This document shows, in pieces, positions 19,530 through 28,573 of a DNA stretch of 64,000 nt. Both the position numbers and the translations under genes were made by a program. Each line of letters begins with the position of its first letter. Position 1 is the first letter of the stretch. Source of the stretch: Gimesia sp. Lineage in GTDB: Bacteria > Planctomycetota > Planctomycetia > Planctomycetales > Planctomycetaceae. The notes below the pieces were generated by a model, which saw only the letters and a program-made list of their open reading frames with translations, did no database searches and was not told the DNA's origin. The stretch spans positions 62,001 to 126,000 of the forward strand of contig PAJV01000020.1 of assembly GCA_002706765.1 (NCBI GenBank). The letters are read 5' to 3'.

Positions 19530-21152
19530 ATGAAACAGATAACAAAATCCACTCGATTAATTGATCGCGTACAACAGCGACTGGCACTGGCGGTGTGGGG
19601 GCGGAAGGTTTTCGTATCCTTTTGTATTTCCCTCGGCATTTATCTGACTGCCATGCTGTTCAGCCGATTTACCGGGTACCTGACTGACTGGTTTACGCTG
19701 CCATCACTGGCAGTCGTTGCCGTCGGTACTCTTGTGCTGTCATTCATTCTGTTCCGTAAACCCGACAAAGAGCAGGCAGCCCGACTGATTGATCAGAAGC
19801 AGAAAACCAAGGATCTGTTTCTGACAGTCACGATGCTGGAGAAGGCGATTGGAAATTATAAGCCCCTGGTGATTCAGGATGCGGAACAGCAGGCAACGAA
19901 AATCCAACCGGCCCAGGTGGTACCTTTTGTGTGGGCCAAGCGCTTTTCCCTCTGCTGCTCTGCAGGACTGATCCTGTTTTTACTGCTGGAATATACCCCC
20001 CAGTATGACCCCTTTGGCAAAGTTCAGGCAGCAGAAGTCGAACAGGAAAAAGTGAAAGAGTTCCAGACTACGAAAAAGGCGACCAAGGCCCGACTCGCAG
20101 AATTGAAAAATAAGGACAACGGGGAAAATGACGAAGAATCGAAAGAAGTTAAACTGGCTGTTGAAAACCTGAAATCTGACTTTCGGAAAATGGTACCTGG
20201 TAAAAAGCAGAAAAACGCAGAGGCCCTCGCAGCACATCAGAAATCTCTCGGCGGACAATGGCGTAAACGGGCCGAAGAGAATATGAAAAGCATGATGATG
20301 AAAACGGATCAGGCGCAAAAATTCGGTGGCATGTCCAAGGCGGAGGGTATGCAGAAATGGAACAAAGAGCTGCAGGAGGGATCAACCCAGTCGCTCATGA
20401 AAGAAATGGAAGAGCTGAAAGACCAGTTGCAGCGACTGCAGAAGGAAACAGATCCGGTCAAACGGGAACAACTGAAGAATGAGATTCAGAAAAAAATGAA
20501 GGAGATGGAATCGTTTGCCCGTGAGCAGACGAATTCCAAACCAATGGCAGCCGCCTTAAAGCGGGCCATGAAGCAGATGCAGATGGCCCAATCCAAAGGC
20601 ATTCCACAGGATGAAGCCCTGCGGGAAGCAATGCAGTCTATGGATCTGGCTAAGATGGAATTAAAAGAAATCGCCCAGTCGGCCAAAGATCTGAAAAAAC
20701 TGGAAGAAGCGTTAACCGTTCTTTCCAAGGCAAAAAAAGCGAATGATAAATCAGGACTGGATGGCGAAGCCTGTGAAAACTGCCTGACTCTGGAAGACTA
20801 CGAAGACCTGTATTCCCAGTTGATGGGCGACATGCAAGGCGAAGGAACCGGCGGTGAAGGGCAGGGTGGCGGAGGCAAAGTCGACGAAGATGATACCGGA
20901 GACAAGGGATTCAAAACAGAAAAATCAAAGTCTGCGATTACCGCTGGTAAAGTGCTGCTCTCCTTTAAAACCAAAGGTCTCAGTGATCGGGGGGAAGCTC
21001 AGAAAGATTACAACAAGCTGTTTACCGACCTCAAACAGGGAATGAGCGAAGCCATCATGCAGGAACAGATCCCCCCGGGATATCATGAGGGCATCAAAAA
21101 ATATTTCAACTCGCTTGAGAAAAAAACTGAAGAGAACGCAACCGGCAAATGA
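19530..21152 (+). CDS. Membrane protein with long coiled coil (DUF4175-like)
   Basis: 540 residues. Three hydrophobic helices (about 27-48, 55-73, 134-150) are followed by about 300 residues of Lys/Glu/Met/Gln-rich coiled coil (for example LKDQLQRLQKETDPVKREQL) and a Gly-rich stretch (GEGTGGEGQGGGG) near residue 440. The layout resembles the DUF4175/low-complexity membrane proteins seen beside MoxR and vWA genes in other bacteria (family inference, not a firm match). CENC (residues ~414-417) is a Cys pair of unknown use. Thirty-six bases after the EF-hand gene; its stop overlaps the next start (ATGA). Confidence 0.75.
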   Translation: MKQITKSTRLIDRVQQRLALAVWGRKVFVSFCISLGIYLTAMLFSRFTGYLTDWFTLPSLAVVAVGTLVLSFILFRKPDKEQAARLIDQKQKTKDLFLTVTMLEKAIGNYKPLVIQDAEQQATKIQPAQVVPFVWAKRFSLCCSAGLILFLLLEYTPQYDPFGKVQAAEVEQEKVKEFQTTKKATKARLAELKNKDNGENDEESKEVKLAVENLKSDFRKMVPGKKQKNAEALAAHQKSLGGQWRKRAEENMKSMMMKTDQAQKFGGMSKAEGMQKWNKELQEGSTQSLMKEMEELKDQLQRLQKETDPVKREQLKNEIQKKMKEMESFAREQTNSKPMAAALKRAMKQMQMAQSKGIPQDEALREAMQSMDLAKMELKEIAQSAKDLKKLEEALTVLSKAKKANDKSGLDGEACENCLTLEDYEDLYSQLMGDMQGEGTGGEGQGGGGKVDEDDTGDKGFKTEKSKSAITAGKVLLSFKTKGLSDRGEAQKDYNKLFTDLKQGMSEAIMQEQIPPGYHEGIKKYFNSLEKKTEENATGK

Positions 21153-22192
21153 ATCAAATCAATGGTCGCAGGACCAGGTCCGGATGGTTGATGCTGGCGT
21201 TGATTGAGTTCGCTGTCATCCTCATGCTCGGACTGGTCTTCTATTTCCAGAATCAGGATGAGGCGCTGGTCGTCTATTGCGCGCATGATTCCGTTTTCTC
21301 AGAAAAGATTCTTAAGCAATTTGAACAGCAGACGGGCATCAAAGTCGAACCCCGTTTCGATACGGAAGCCACCAAGTCGCTGGGTCTGACAAATTTAATC
21401 ATTCGCGAAAAAGACCATCCGCAGTGTGATGTGTTCTGGAATAACCAGGCATTGGGAACAGCTGCTTTGAAAGATCAGGGTTTGCTGGAATCCTACCAGG
21501 GGCCAGGTTATGACCGCATTCCCGCTGCATTTAAAGATCCGGATGGTTGCTGGACCGGATTTGCCGCACGACTGCGTGTTTATATCGCGAATACAGAATC
21601 CTATTCGTTGACTTATGAAAATGTGGAAACAACATTGGCGGGGCAGTTGAACCAGGTGGCAATCGCCAAGCCTCTTTATGGAACGACACTCTCGCATTTT
21701 GCAATTCTGTGTGACGCCTGGGGATTAGATCGCCTGCAGGAGTGGTACCATTCGCTGCAGGAACGCGGTATTCAGGTTACATCCGGAAACTCCAGTGTGA
21801 AAAACCTGGTAGCATCAGGTGCCTGTATTCTGGGTTATACGGACACCGATGATTATTTTGTCGCCGTCGATGCAGGACAACCTGTATCGGCCTTACCTGT
21901 TTTAGTTGAAGAAAAGGCGCTGCTGATTCCCAACAGTGTTGCCATCATCAAAGGCACGAAACGCCGAAAACAGGCGGAAGCACTGGTCGATTATCTGCTC
22001 TCGGCAGAGGTCGAGTTGGAATTATCCCAATCGCAATCACGCCAGATTCCCCTGGGAACAGTGAACTGGGATCTGGTTCCCGATGACGTTCAGAAATATC
22101 GACCCTATATTCAACAGGCATATCCTCTATCCGATCTGGTGCAACAGAGAAAACTGACTCTGGACTGGCTCAAGTCGGAGTATTTGAAATGA
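21149..22192 (+). CDS. Iron-type ABC transporter substrate-binding protein, membrane anchored
   Basis: 347 residues. An N-terminal membrane helix (about 13-34) without lipobox anchors the protein, then a periplasmic-binding fold of the FbpA/ThiB class (VVYCAHDSVFSEKILKQFEQ at 42-61, then GIKVEPRFDTEATKS). It should capture a small ligand and hand it to the permease encoded next. Fe3+, thiamine derivatives and other anions are all used by this class; I cannot see which. Overlaps the preceding gene and the next gene by four bases each (ATGA), indicating tight coupling with permease and ATPase. Confidence 0.85.
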   Translation: MNQINGRRTRSGWLMLALIEFAVILMLGLVFYFQNQDEALVVYCAHDSVFSEKILKQFEQQTGIKVEPRFDTEATKSLGLTNLIIREKDHPQCDVFWNNQALGTAALKDQGLLESYQGPGYDRIPAAFKDPDGCWTGFAARLRVYIANTESYSLTYENVETTLAGQLNQVAIAKPLYGTTLSHFAILCDAWGLDRLQEWYHSLQERGIQVTSGNSSVKNLVASGACILGYTDTDDYFVAVDAGQPVSALPVLVEEKALLIPNSVAIIKGTKRRKQAEALVDYLLSAEVELELSQSQSRQIPLGTVNWDLVPDDVQKYRPYIQQAYPLSDLVQQRKLTLDWLKSEYLK

Positions 22193-23655
22193 GCCTGACC
22201 ACAATCTGTGGTGTGTCTGTCTTACGCAGTCTCATCATTTCGCTGACCGGAGTCTATCTCTGCCAGAGTCTGTCGAGTCTGATTGATCGGACTGAATCAC
22301 GCATCTCATTCTTTTTATGGTTACTGATCCTGGCTCCTTTACTGGTTCCGGAACTGATTGTCGGTTATATCTGGTCACTGCTGACCACGCAGTTGATACA
22401 TTATCCCGCACTGGCAGAATTCGTTTATTCCATGCTGGTTTTAATGAGAGTCGTCCCCGCGGGAATTATCTGTTATCACATGACGGTGCGACCACAAATA
22501 TCAGCAGAAGCTGATTTCATCCGCCAGTCTGCTTCTACAGCGGGAACTGCGATTTCCCGTTTTTCTGCACAGTGGAATTTCTTTATCAGAAAAACGTTAG
22601 TGCGGATCTTTCCTGTCTGGTCATTACTGTTTCTGCTGGCATTTCAGGAATTTGAGATGGCGTCTCTCCTGTATATGAATTCCTGGACGGTCTGGATCTT
22701 TGACGCACAGGCTGGTGGTGTGCCTGTCAGTGAAACACTGGGGTATCTCGTTGGTCCTCTGCTCATCGAATTCGTAATCTTGGCGGGTGTTTTGTATCTA
22801 TTGAGAATTCTGGAGCAACGTCCCTTTTACCTGCAATCACCTGGCCGGACCGTATCGAGGCGGCTGCGTCCACTGCTGGCAGGCTGTTACCTGGCACTTG
22901 CCACGGGCTGTGTAATTCTGCTTCCTCTGGTCATGCTGGGGTGGGGCGGTCTGCTTTCGCTAAAAAGTGTGCTGCAGAATCGCTTACAGATGATGGGAAC
23001 GCTTGAGGAATGCGCCTGGGGTCTGGGTTATGCTGCGACGTCCGGGATTGCCGCCTGGGGGCTGGCGACGATTTTTTTTAATCGTAACCAGTCAGGCTTC
23101 GTAAAGTTTCTGGGCCTGGTATGTTGTGTCCCTGGATTATGTGGCTCTTTAACACTGTCACTGGTTATCGCATCTTTGTTTCTGACGCGCGAGGGAGCCT
23201 GGCTGTATGGAACTCCCGTTCCGGTCATGATTGGGTTTGTGCTGTACCTGTTACCAAGAGCCGTGTTTTTAAAGTTGTTTTTTCAACGACGAAACGCAGA
23301 CGACGCCTTATTCCTGGCGCATTTAATGAATCAGTCTAACTGTCCGCAACAGGCAGAGAATGGGGGGCGACTGCTGTGGTTGACTCACGGTCGGATGCAA
23401 TACTGGGCTGTCGTGGTTCTGGCATTCTGGGTTTACTGGGATGTCACTATCAGTTCCATTCTCGCTCCCCACAGTGGCATGACATCTGCAGTTCGCCTGT
23501 ATGGTTTAATGCATTATGGCCAAACGTCTGTTTTATCTGCAATTTGTTTGATCAGTTTCTGTATTCCTGCTTTACTGGGAATTATTCTACTTCCCGTCGT
23601 TCGTAAACTCTGGATTCGTTTCAGCAGTCAGTCCGAACTCAATCAGTTCGTATAA
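22189..23655 (+). CDS. ABC transporter permease, FbpB-like double-length
   Basis: 488 residues with about a dozen hydrophobic helices, the length expected for FbpB-type permeases that carry two membrane domains in one chain. The EAA-like cytoplasmic loops that contact the ATPase lie about residues 95-130 (SAEADFIRQSASTAGTAISR) and in the second half, neither strongly conserved. Starts with ATG at 22189, inside the stop of the binding-protein gene, and ends two bases before the ATPase gene. Same transporter as its neighbours; substrate not visible. Confidence 0.83.
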   Translation: MSLTTICGVSVLRSLIISLTGVYLCQSLSSLIDRTESRISFFLWLLILAPLLVPELIVGYIWSLLTTQLIHYPALAEFVYSMLVLMRVVPAGIICYHMTVRPQISAEADFIRQSASTAGTAISRFSAQWNFFIRKTLVRIFPVWSLLFLLAFQEFEMASLLYMNSWTVWIFDAQAGGVPVSETLGYLVGPLLIEFVILAGVLYLLRILEQRPFYLQSPGRTVSRRLRPLLAGCYLALATGCVILLPLVMLGWGGLLSLKSVLQNRLQMMGTLEECAWGLGYAATSGIAAWGLATIFFNRNQSGFVKFLGLVCCVPGLCGSLTLSLVIASLFLTREGAWLYGTPVPVMIGFVLYLLPRAVFLKLFFQRRNADDALFLAHLMNQSNCPQQAENGGRLLWLTHGRMQYWAVVVLAFWVYWDVTISSILAPHSGMTSAVRLYGLMHYGQTSVLSAICLISFCIPALLGIILLPVVRKLWIRFSSQSELNQFV

Positions 23656-23657
23656 TC

Positions 23658-25520
23658 ATGTCAATAAGCAGCGTACATTCAGAATTACCGTTATGGTCAC
23701 TGACAGATGTCAGTCTGAACTGGGCACACGGTACGCGGTTGACAGGGATTAATCTGGAAATCCCATCAGGTGTCACGGCTGTCATGGGATATTCCGGAGC
23801 CGGTAAAACATCGCTGTTGAATTTACTGGTCAGGTTTGAACGCCCCGATGCAGGGACGGTGGTCAGAAATCAGAACGCCTCTTCTCCCGTAAATGGTCTG
23901 GATCTGTTCTGGGTACCGCATACACTGGGACTCTGGCCGCAATACTCGGTATTAGAACATTTGACTTTAGTCTGCCCTCAATCTGAGTTGAAACACTTTT
24001 CACCGGAATCGCTGTTAGACGATTTCAATTTGAAATCGCTGTCCGCAAAGTATCCGGGGCAACTCTCGCAGGGAGAAGCATCGCGGCTGGCAGTCGCCCG
24101 CGCTCTGGCAAGTCATGGCCGCGTGATTGTAATGGATGAGCCTCTGGTGCACGTGGACCAGGCTCATTGGCCGATCTACTGGGATGTGATTCGCAATTCT
24201 GGTCAGGAACAACAGATTTCGCTGGTCTTTGCAACGCATTCATCCGAACTGGTGATGCGGGAGGCATCAAATGTTATCTGCCTGGAACAGGGCCAGGTTG
24301 TTTATGCAGGAGATGTGAATGAGTTGTACTATGATCCTCCATCACTGCCAACTGCCAGCTACCTGGGTCCAGTGAATGATCTCAGCATAATACCGGTCCA
24401 GAATCTGTCTGACGGCGAAAGGAAGTCTCATTTCGCACGCCCTGAGCAGTTATCAATCGTCAAGGATGTTCGGGGCAGCTATGAAGTGAAGAATGTAAAA
24501 TTCAGTGGCTCGGTTGAAGAAGTCACCGTATCACAACCAGGGGCTGAAACCACCAGTGCTACCTTCTATCATCGCCCGGTCCGAACCGTTCTGCAGCAGG
24601 GGGACCGTGTCTCCCTGCGTCTGCTGCTGCTTTTAGTGTGTCTCATTTTTCAAATCGGTTGTGGTAAAGAAACCGACCCCCGGCTGTCTTTTTCCGAGAC
24701 CATCCAATGGCCGGTTCCCGCAGAAGGAATGAAGGTTCCTGCACCGCGCAGTCTGCATATAGGGCCTGCTGACGAATTATATGTGTTAGATAATGCCGGC
24801 CGGGTTCTGGTGTATGACGCCGAGAACCAGCTGGATCGGCAGTGGGAAATGCCCGATTTTGAGATCGGTAAACCTGAAGGCATCTGCCTGCTTAAAAATG
24901 GACAAATCGCCGTCGCTGATACTCATTACCATCGTGTTGTGTTCTTTGACGACCAGGGAAAAGTCAGCAAAATGCTGGGCGAATATGGAGAAGCACCTGG
25001 GCAGTTTGTCTATCCTGTATCCGTCGTTCAGGATCCTGCTGGCAATATTTACGTCAGTGAATATGGAAATAATGATCGTGTGCAGAAATTTACGGAACAG
25101 GGCGAATTCCTGCTGGAATTTGGTGGTGTGGGTACAGGTCCTGGCGAATTTCAACGTGCCGCGGGAATGATCTGGCATGACGGGAAAATCTATGTTTCTG
25201 ATGCAGTCAATAATCGGATACAGGTTTTTTCCGATGACGGCAGTTTTCTCGAAATTCTGGGCACGAAAACCGGAGGTTTACCTCTCTATTATCCCTACGA
25301 TATTGCCATCGATCGCCATCACAATCAGCTATACATTGTAGAATATGGAGCGGGACGCATTACCAAAACCGACTTGTCGGGGCGGGTCACAGGGAGATAT
25401 GGAAAAACGGGAATGAATCAAGGAGAATTTCTGACTCCCTGGGGACTTACAGTAAATTCAAAAGATCAGGTATTCGTCGCTGACACGGGAAATCGATTGA
25501 TCGTAAAATTGATACCATGA
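23658..25520 (+). CDS. ABC ATPase fused to a membrane segment and an NHL-repeat propeller
   Basis: 620 residues, three parts in one frame. (1) ABC ATPase, residues 1-235: Walker A GYSGAGKT (44-51), signature LSQGE (136-140, instead of LSGGQ), Walker B VIVMDEP (156-162), switch His194. (2) A TOBE-like beta stretch, 240-320. (3) A hydrophobic segment LRLLLLLVCLIFQIGC (320-335), resembling a lipoprotein signal, then NHL repeats (about 365-620; YPVSVVQDPAGNIYVSEYG). The ATPase would be cytoplasmic and the propeller periplasmic. No in-frame start with a good Shine-Dalgarno separates them. Gap two bases after the permease; overlaps the next start by four. Confidence 0.85.
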   Translation: MSISSVHSELPLWSLTDVSLNWAHGTRLTGINLEIPSGVTAVMGYSGAGKTSLLNLLVRFERPDAGTVVRNQNASSPVNGLDLFWVPHTLGLWPQYSVLEHLTLVCPQSELKHFSPESLLDDFNLKSLSAKYPGQLSQGEASRLAVARALASHGRVIVMDEPLVHVDQAHWPIYWDVIRNSGQEQQISLVFATHSSELVMREASNVICLEQGQVVYAGDVNELYYDPPSLPTASYLGPVNDLSIIPVQNLSDGERKSHFARPEQLSIVKDVRGSYEVKNVKFSGSVEEVTVSQPGAETTSATFYHRPVRTVLQQGDRVSLRLLLLLVCLIFQIGCGKETDPRLSFSETIQWPVPAEGMKVPAPRSLHIGPADELYVLDNAGRVLVYDAENQLDRQWEMPDFEIGKPEGICLLKNGQIAVADTHYHRVVFFDDQGKVSKMLGEYGEAPGQFVYPVSVVQDPAGNIYVSEYGNNDRVQKFTEQGEFLLEFGGVGTGPGEFQRAAGMIWHDGKIYVSDAVNNRIQVFSDDGSFLEILGTKTGGLPLYYPYDIAIDRHHNQLYIVEYGAGRITKTDLSGRVTGRYGKTGMNQGEFLTPWGLTVNSKDQVFVADTGNRLIVKLIP

Positions 25521-28500
25521 AAATCAAAGAACTTTATCGCCAGTTAGTTCCTCGACCACGCACACCAGTGACGTGGATGCGGGCGGTTCCGTTGATTTTC
25601 TTTCTGGTGCTTTACGCGGCATTATGCATCGGCTTGGAGAAGTCGGGCGTTCTGCTGTTCGCGCGACCGTGGGCATTTGGATTAATCCTGTTTTCCGTCT
25701 GGGTCTGGTGGCTCTCCATTGCCGGTTATGGAGGCTTAAGTAAAGGGCGGGCGCTGGCCGCTTTGATTTCGCGCCTGCTGATGCTCGGACTGTTTGTAAT
25801 GCTGATTGCAGAACCACGGTCAGTGCGGGTGCGCGATGTGATCTCAGTTGTCTACGCCGTCGACCTTTCCGATTCGATCGGCGAATCTTCGGTCGATTCC
25901 GCGCTGGAATTTGTAATGAAAACAGTGACTGAGAAACCCCAGACCGATGAAGCAGGACTGGTGGTATTCGGTAGAAACTCAGCAGTCGAACTGCCACCGC
26001 GGGTGTCATTTCCCTATGAAGCATTAAATTCACGGATTGACCGTGATGCCACGAACCTGCAACAGACCCTCTCTCTGGCGGCTGCGATGCTTCCCGAAGA
26101 AAATCGGGGACGCATTGTTCTGATCAGTGATGGTACCGAAACCGAAGGTTCGATTTCCCAGGTACTGGATGAGCTGAAATCACGCGATATTGCAGTCGAT
26201 GTTCTCCCGATTCAATATGAATATGATAAAGAAGTCTGGCTGGAAAACCTGGAATTACCCCGGTTCGTCAAACTGGGAGAAAACTACGAAGCCGCGGTCG
26301 TGCTTTCTTCACTACAACCGGGCTCCGGTAAGCTGGTCTTACGTGAAAACGGAAAACCAATTTTTGAAAAAGATGTGACATTCAAAGCTGGAAAAAACCG
26401 CTATGTAGTACCAATTTACCTGCGATCTCCGGGTTACTATGAATATTCCGCGACCATAGAAACCAAGCGGGACGATGATCAGATTCGTGAGAATAATACC
26501 GTTCTGAACTATATTTTCGTCGAAGGAGAAGGCAAGGTCCTGGTGGTGACCGACCCTGCCGGTGACGAGCGAGACTGGCAACCGCTGGTCAAAGCCATCC
26601 GGGAAGGAGAGCGGAATGTAGAGACCGTTTCCGCATATGAGTTCCCCAGCGATTCCCTATCACTGATGCCTTATGACGCGATTGTTTTTGTTAATGTTCC
26701 CGCCGATGCATTCAATGTCATTCAACTGAAAGCCGTTCACGATTCGGTCTTTAACCAGGGCATCGGATTCATGATGGTCGGCGGCGATAACAGCTTTGGT
26801 CCCGGCGGGTATCATCGTACTGTAATCGAAGATGCGCTCCCGGTGACAATGGATATTACGAAAAAGAAAGTCCTGCCTAAAGGGGCGCTGGCGATTATTC
26901 TCCACACATGTGAATTTCCGGAAGGTAATACCTGGGGAAAACGAATCACAAAACAGGCTATCAAAGTGCTGGGCGCACAAGACGAAGTGGGAGTGTTGAT
27001 TTATGATTTTATGGACGGTGAAAAATGGCTGTTTAAACTGATGCCCGCCGGCGACTACGAAAAAATGGTTCCCAGGATTAATGGAGCCCAAATCGGCGAC
27101 ATGCCCAGTTTTGCCAATACCATGCAGCTTGGACTGAATGGCTTAATTCAAAGTGATGCGTCCACCAAGCATATGATTATTATTTCTGACGGAGACCCTC
27201 AGCCGCCAACCCCCCAGTTGATCGGCCAGTTTCAGAAAAACAAAGTCAGTGTCTCCATGGTCGCAATATATCCGCATGGCGGTCGCGATATTTCCACAAT
27301 GCGCGGCATCGCCGGAGCGACGGGAGGACGCTACTACTTTCCTTCCGATCCGAATCAGCTGCCTTCCATTTTCATTAAAGAATCAAAAACTCTGAAGCGG
27401 AGTATGATCCAGAATGAAACGATTACCCCGGAAGTCGGCATGATCTCTCCGGTCCTGAAAGGGATCGCAGAAATTCCGCCTTTACATGGGTATGTGCTCT
27501 CAACGATCAAACCACGGGCAGAAGGGATACTGAATGCCCCCGAAAAGAAAGAGGCGGAAGGAGAAATCGATCCGATCTTATCTTTCTGGCGGTACGGACT
27601 GGGAACCACGGCCGCTTTCACCTCTGACCTCTCACCCAACTGGGGGGCTGACTGGGTCAACTGGGATCATTACCAGGCATTCATCAAGCAGTTGATGATC
27701 AAAATCTCGCGGGTACAGAAGCAGGATCATCTGAAGATGTGGAGTCATACCTCGGGTAACAAAGCCACGATCATGGTAGAAGACTTCCATCCCGAAGAGT
27801 CTTTCTTAAATGTGGCAGCCCGGATCTCTGGCCCGCACGATCGCCAGGAAACAGTCGTACTCAAGCAGGTCAGTCCGCGTCGGTATCAGGCAACAGTCCC
27901 ACTGTGGGGCAAAGGCCGCTACCAGGTCATGGCGGTCGGAAAGGCAGGGAACCGGGAAGATCACGCGAACGGAGGGTTTATCGTTCCCTATTCTCCGGAG
28001 TTTCTGCGTTTTCGATCAAACCCCATCGTACTGGATCAGATTGCAGCGCGGACTGGTGGCCAACGACTGTCACCGGAGAACGCCTCTGAGGTGATTTACG
28101 GACGCCGGGACCCGAAAACGAGTTCCAATCCAATCTTCGACTGGTTCCTGATTGCTTTAGCGATTCTGGTGCCGCTGGATGTGGGAATCAGGCGAATTCA
28201 ACTTGACTGGTACGTCATCAAAAGCTGGTTCAAGTTCGGGAAAGAGGACAAGAGCAGTACAGCCACCATGGGGGCTCTGCTGCAGCGAAAACAGAATGTC
28301 ACAGAGGAACTGGATTCACGAAAAGGCCCACCAGACCCGCAGTCAACCATCGCGAAACTGCAGGAACAGCGTCAGCAGACCACCAGGCCACCTGTACCAG
28401 GTAAAGTAGAAACCAAACCGCCCGAAAAGAAATCGACGGACAAACCAGATCCACCAGCGGGTGGCTCGGAAGAGAATCAGACGACAACGGGTCGACTGCT

Positions 28501-28546
28501 CGATATGAAACGTCGCAGAAATACCGACGACGATAAAGATAAATAA
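25517..28546 (+). CDS. Membrane protein with vWA, GATase-like and second degenerate vWA domains
   Basis: 1009 residues. Two or three N-terminal membrane helices (23-40, 52-70, 80-97). A vWA domain with MIDAS Asp116, Ser118, Ser120 (VVYAVDLSDSIGE) and ISDGTETEG near residue 203. A beta-sandwich, then a glutamine-amidotransferase-like Rossmann stretch (~335-450, ending FMMVGGDNSFGPGGY). A second vWA-like half follows in which the MIDAS start is replaced by LHTCEFPEG (about 460) although ISDGDPQPP (about 555) remains. A C-terminal helix (about 872-890) and a Pro/Lys-rich tail finish it. Such proteins occur with MoxR genes, as here, and are thought to present a metal-dependent adhesion site. Overlaps the ATPase-NHL gene by four bases. 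Confidence 0.85.
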   Translation: MKIKELYRQLVPRPRTPVTWMRAVPLIFFLVLYAALCIGLEKSGVLLFARPWAFGLILFSVWVWWLSIAGYGGLSKGRALAALISRLLMLGLFVMLIAEPRSVRVRDVISVVYAVDLSDSIGESSVDSALEFVMKTVTEKPQTDEAGLVVFGRNSAVELPPRVSFPYEALNSRIDRDATNLQQTLSLAAAMLPEENRGRIVLISDGTETEGSISQVLDELKSRDIAVDVLPIQYEYDKEVWLENLELPRFVKLGENYEAAVVLSSLQPGSGKLVLRENGKPIFEKDVTFKAGKNRYVVPIYLRSPGYYEYSATIETKRDDDQIRENNTVLNYIFVEGEGKVLVVTDPAGDERDWQPLVKAIREGERNVETVSAYEFPSDSLSLMPYDAIVFVNVPADAFNVIQLKAVHDSVFNQGIGFMMVGGDNSFGPGGYHRTVIEDALPVTMDITKKKVLPKGALAIILHTCEFPEGNTWGKRITKQAIKVLGAQDEVGVLIYDFMDGEKWLFKLMPAGDYEKMVPRINGAQIGDMPSFANTMQLGLNGLIQSDASTKHMIIISDGDPQPPTPQLIGQFQKNKVSVSMVAIYPHGGRDISTMRGIAGATGGRYYFPSDPNQLPSIFIKESKTLKRSMIQNETITPEVGMISPVLKGIAEIPPLHGYVLSTIKPRAEGILNAPEKKEAEGEIDPILSFWRYGLGTTAAFTSDLSPNWGADWVNWDHYQAFIKQLMIKISRVQKQDHLKMWSHTSGNKATIMVEDFHPEESFLNVAARISGPHDRQETVVLKQVSPRRYQATVPLWGKGRYQVMAVGKAGNREDHANGGFIVPYSPEFLRFRSNPIVLDQIAARTGGQRLSPENASEVIYGRRDPKTSSNPIFDWFLIALAILVPLDVGIRRIQLDWYVIKSWFKFGKEDKSSTATMGALLQRKQNVTEELDSRKGPPDPQSTIAKLQEQRQQTTRPPVPGKVETKPPEKKSTDKPDPPAGGSEENQTTTGRLLDMKRRRNTDDDKDK

Positions 28547-28573
28547 GACCGTTTAACATCGTGGAGATATGAC

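Noticed and set aside
24607-24609. GTG with AGGGGG just upstream as a separate start for the NHL lipoprotein
   Set aside because: It is not in the NHL reading frame; the in-frame GTG at 24636 would leave too short a signal peptide.
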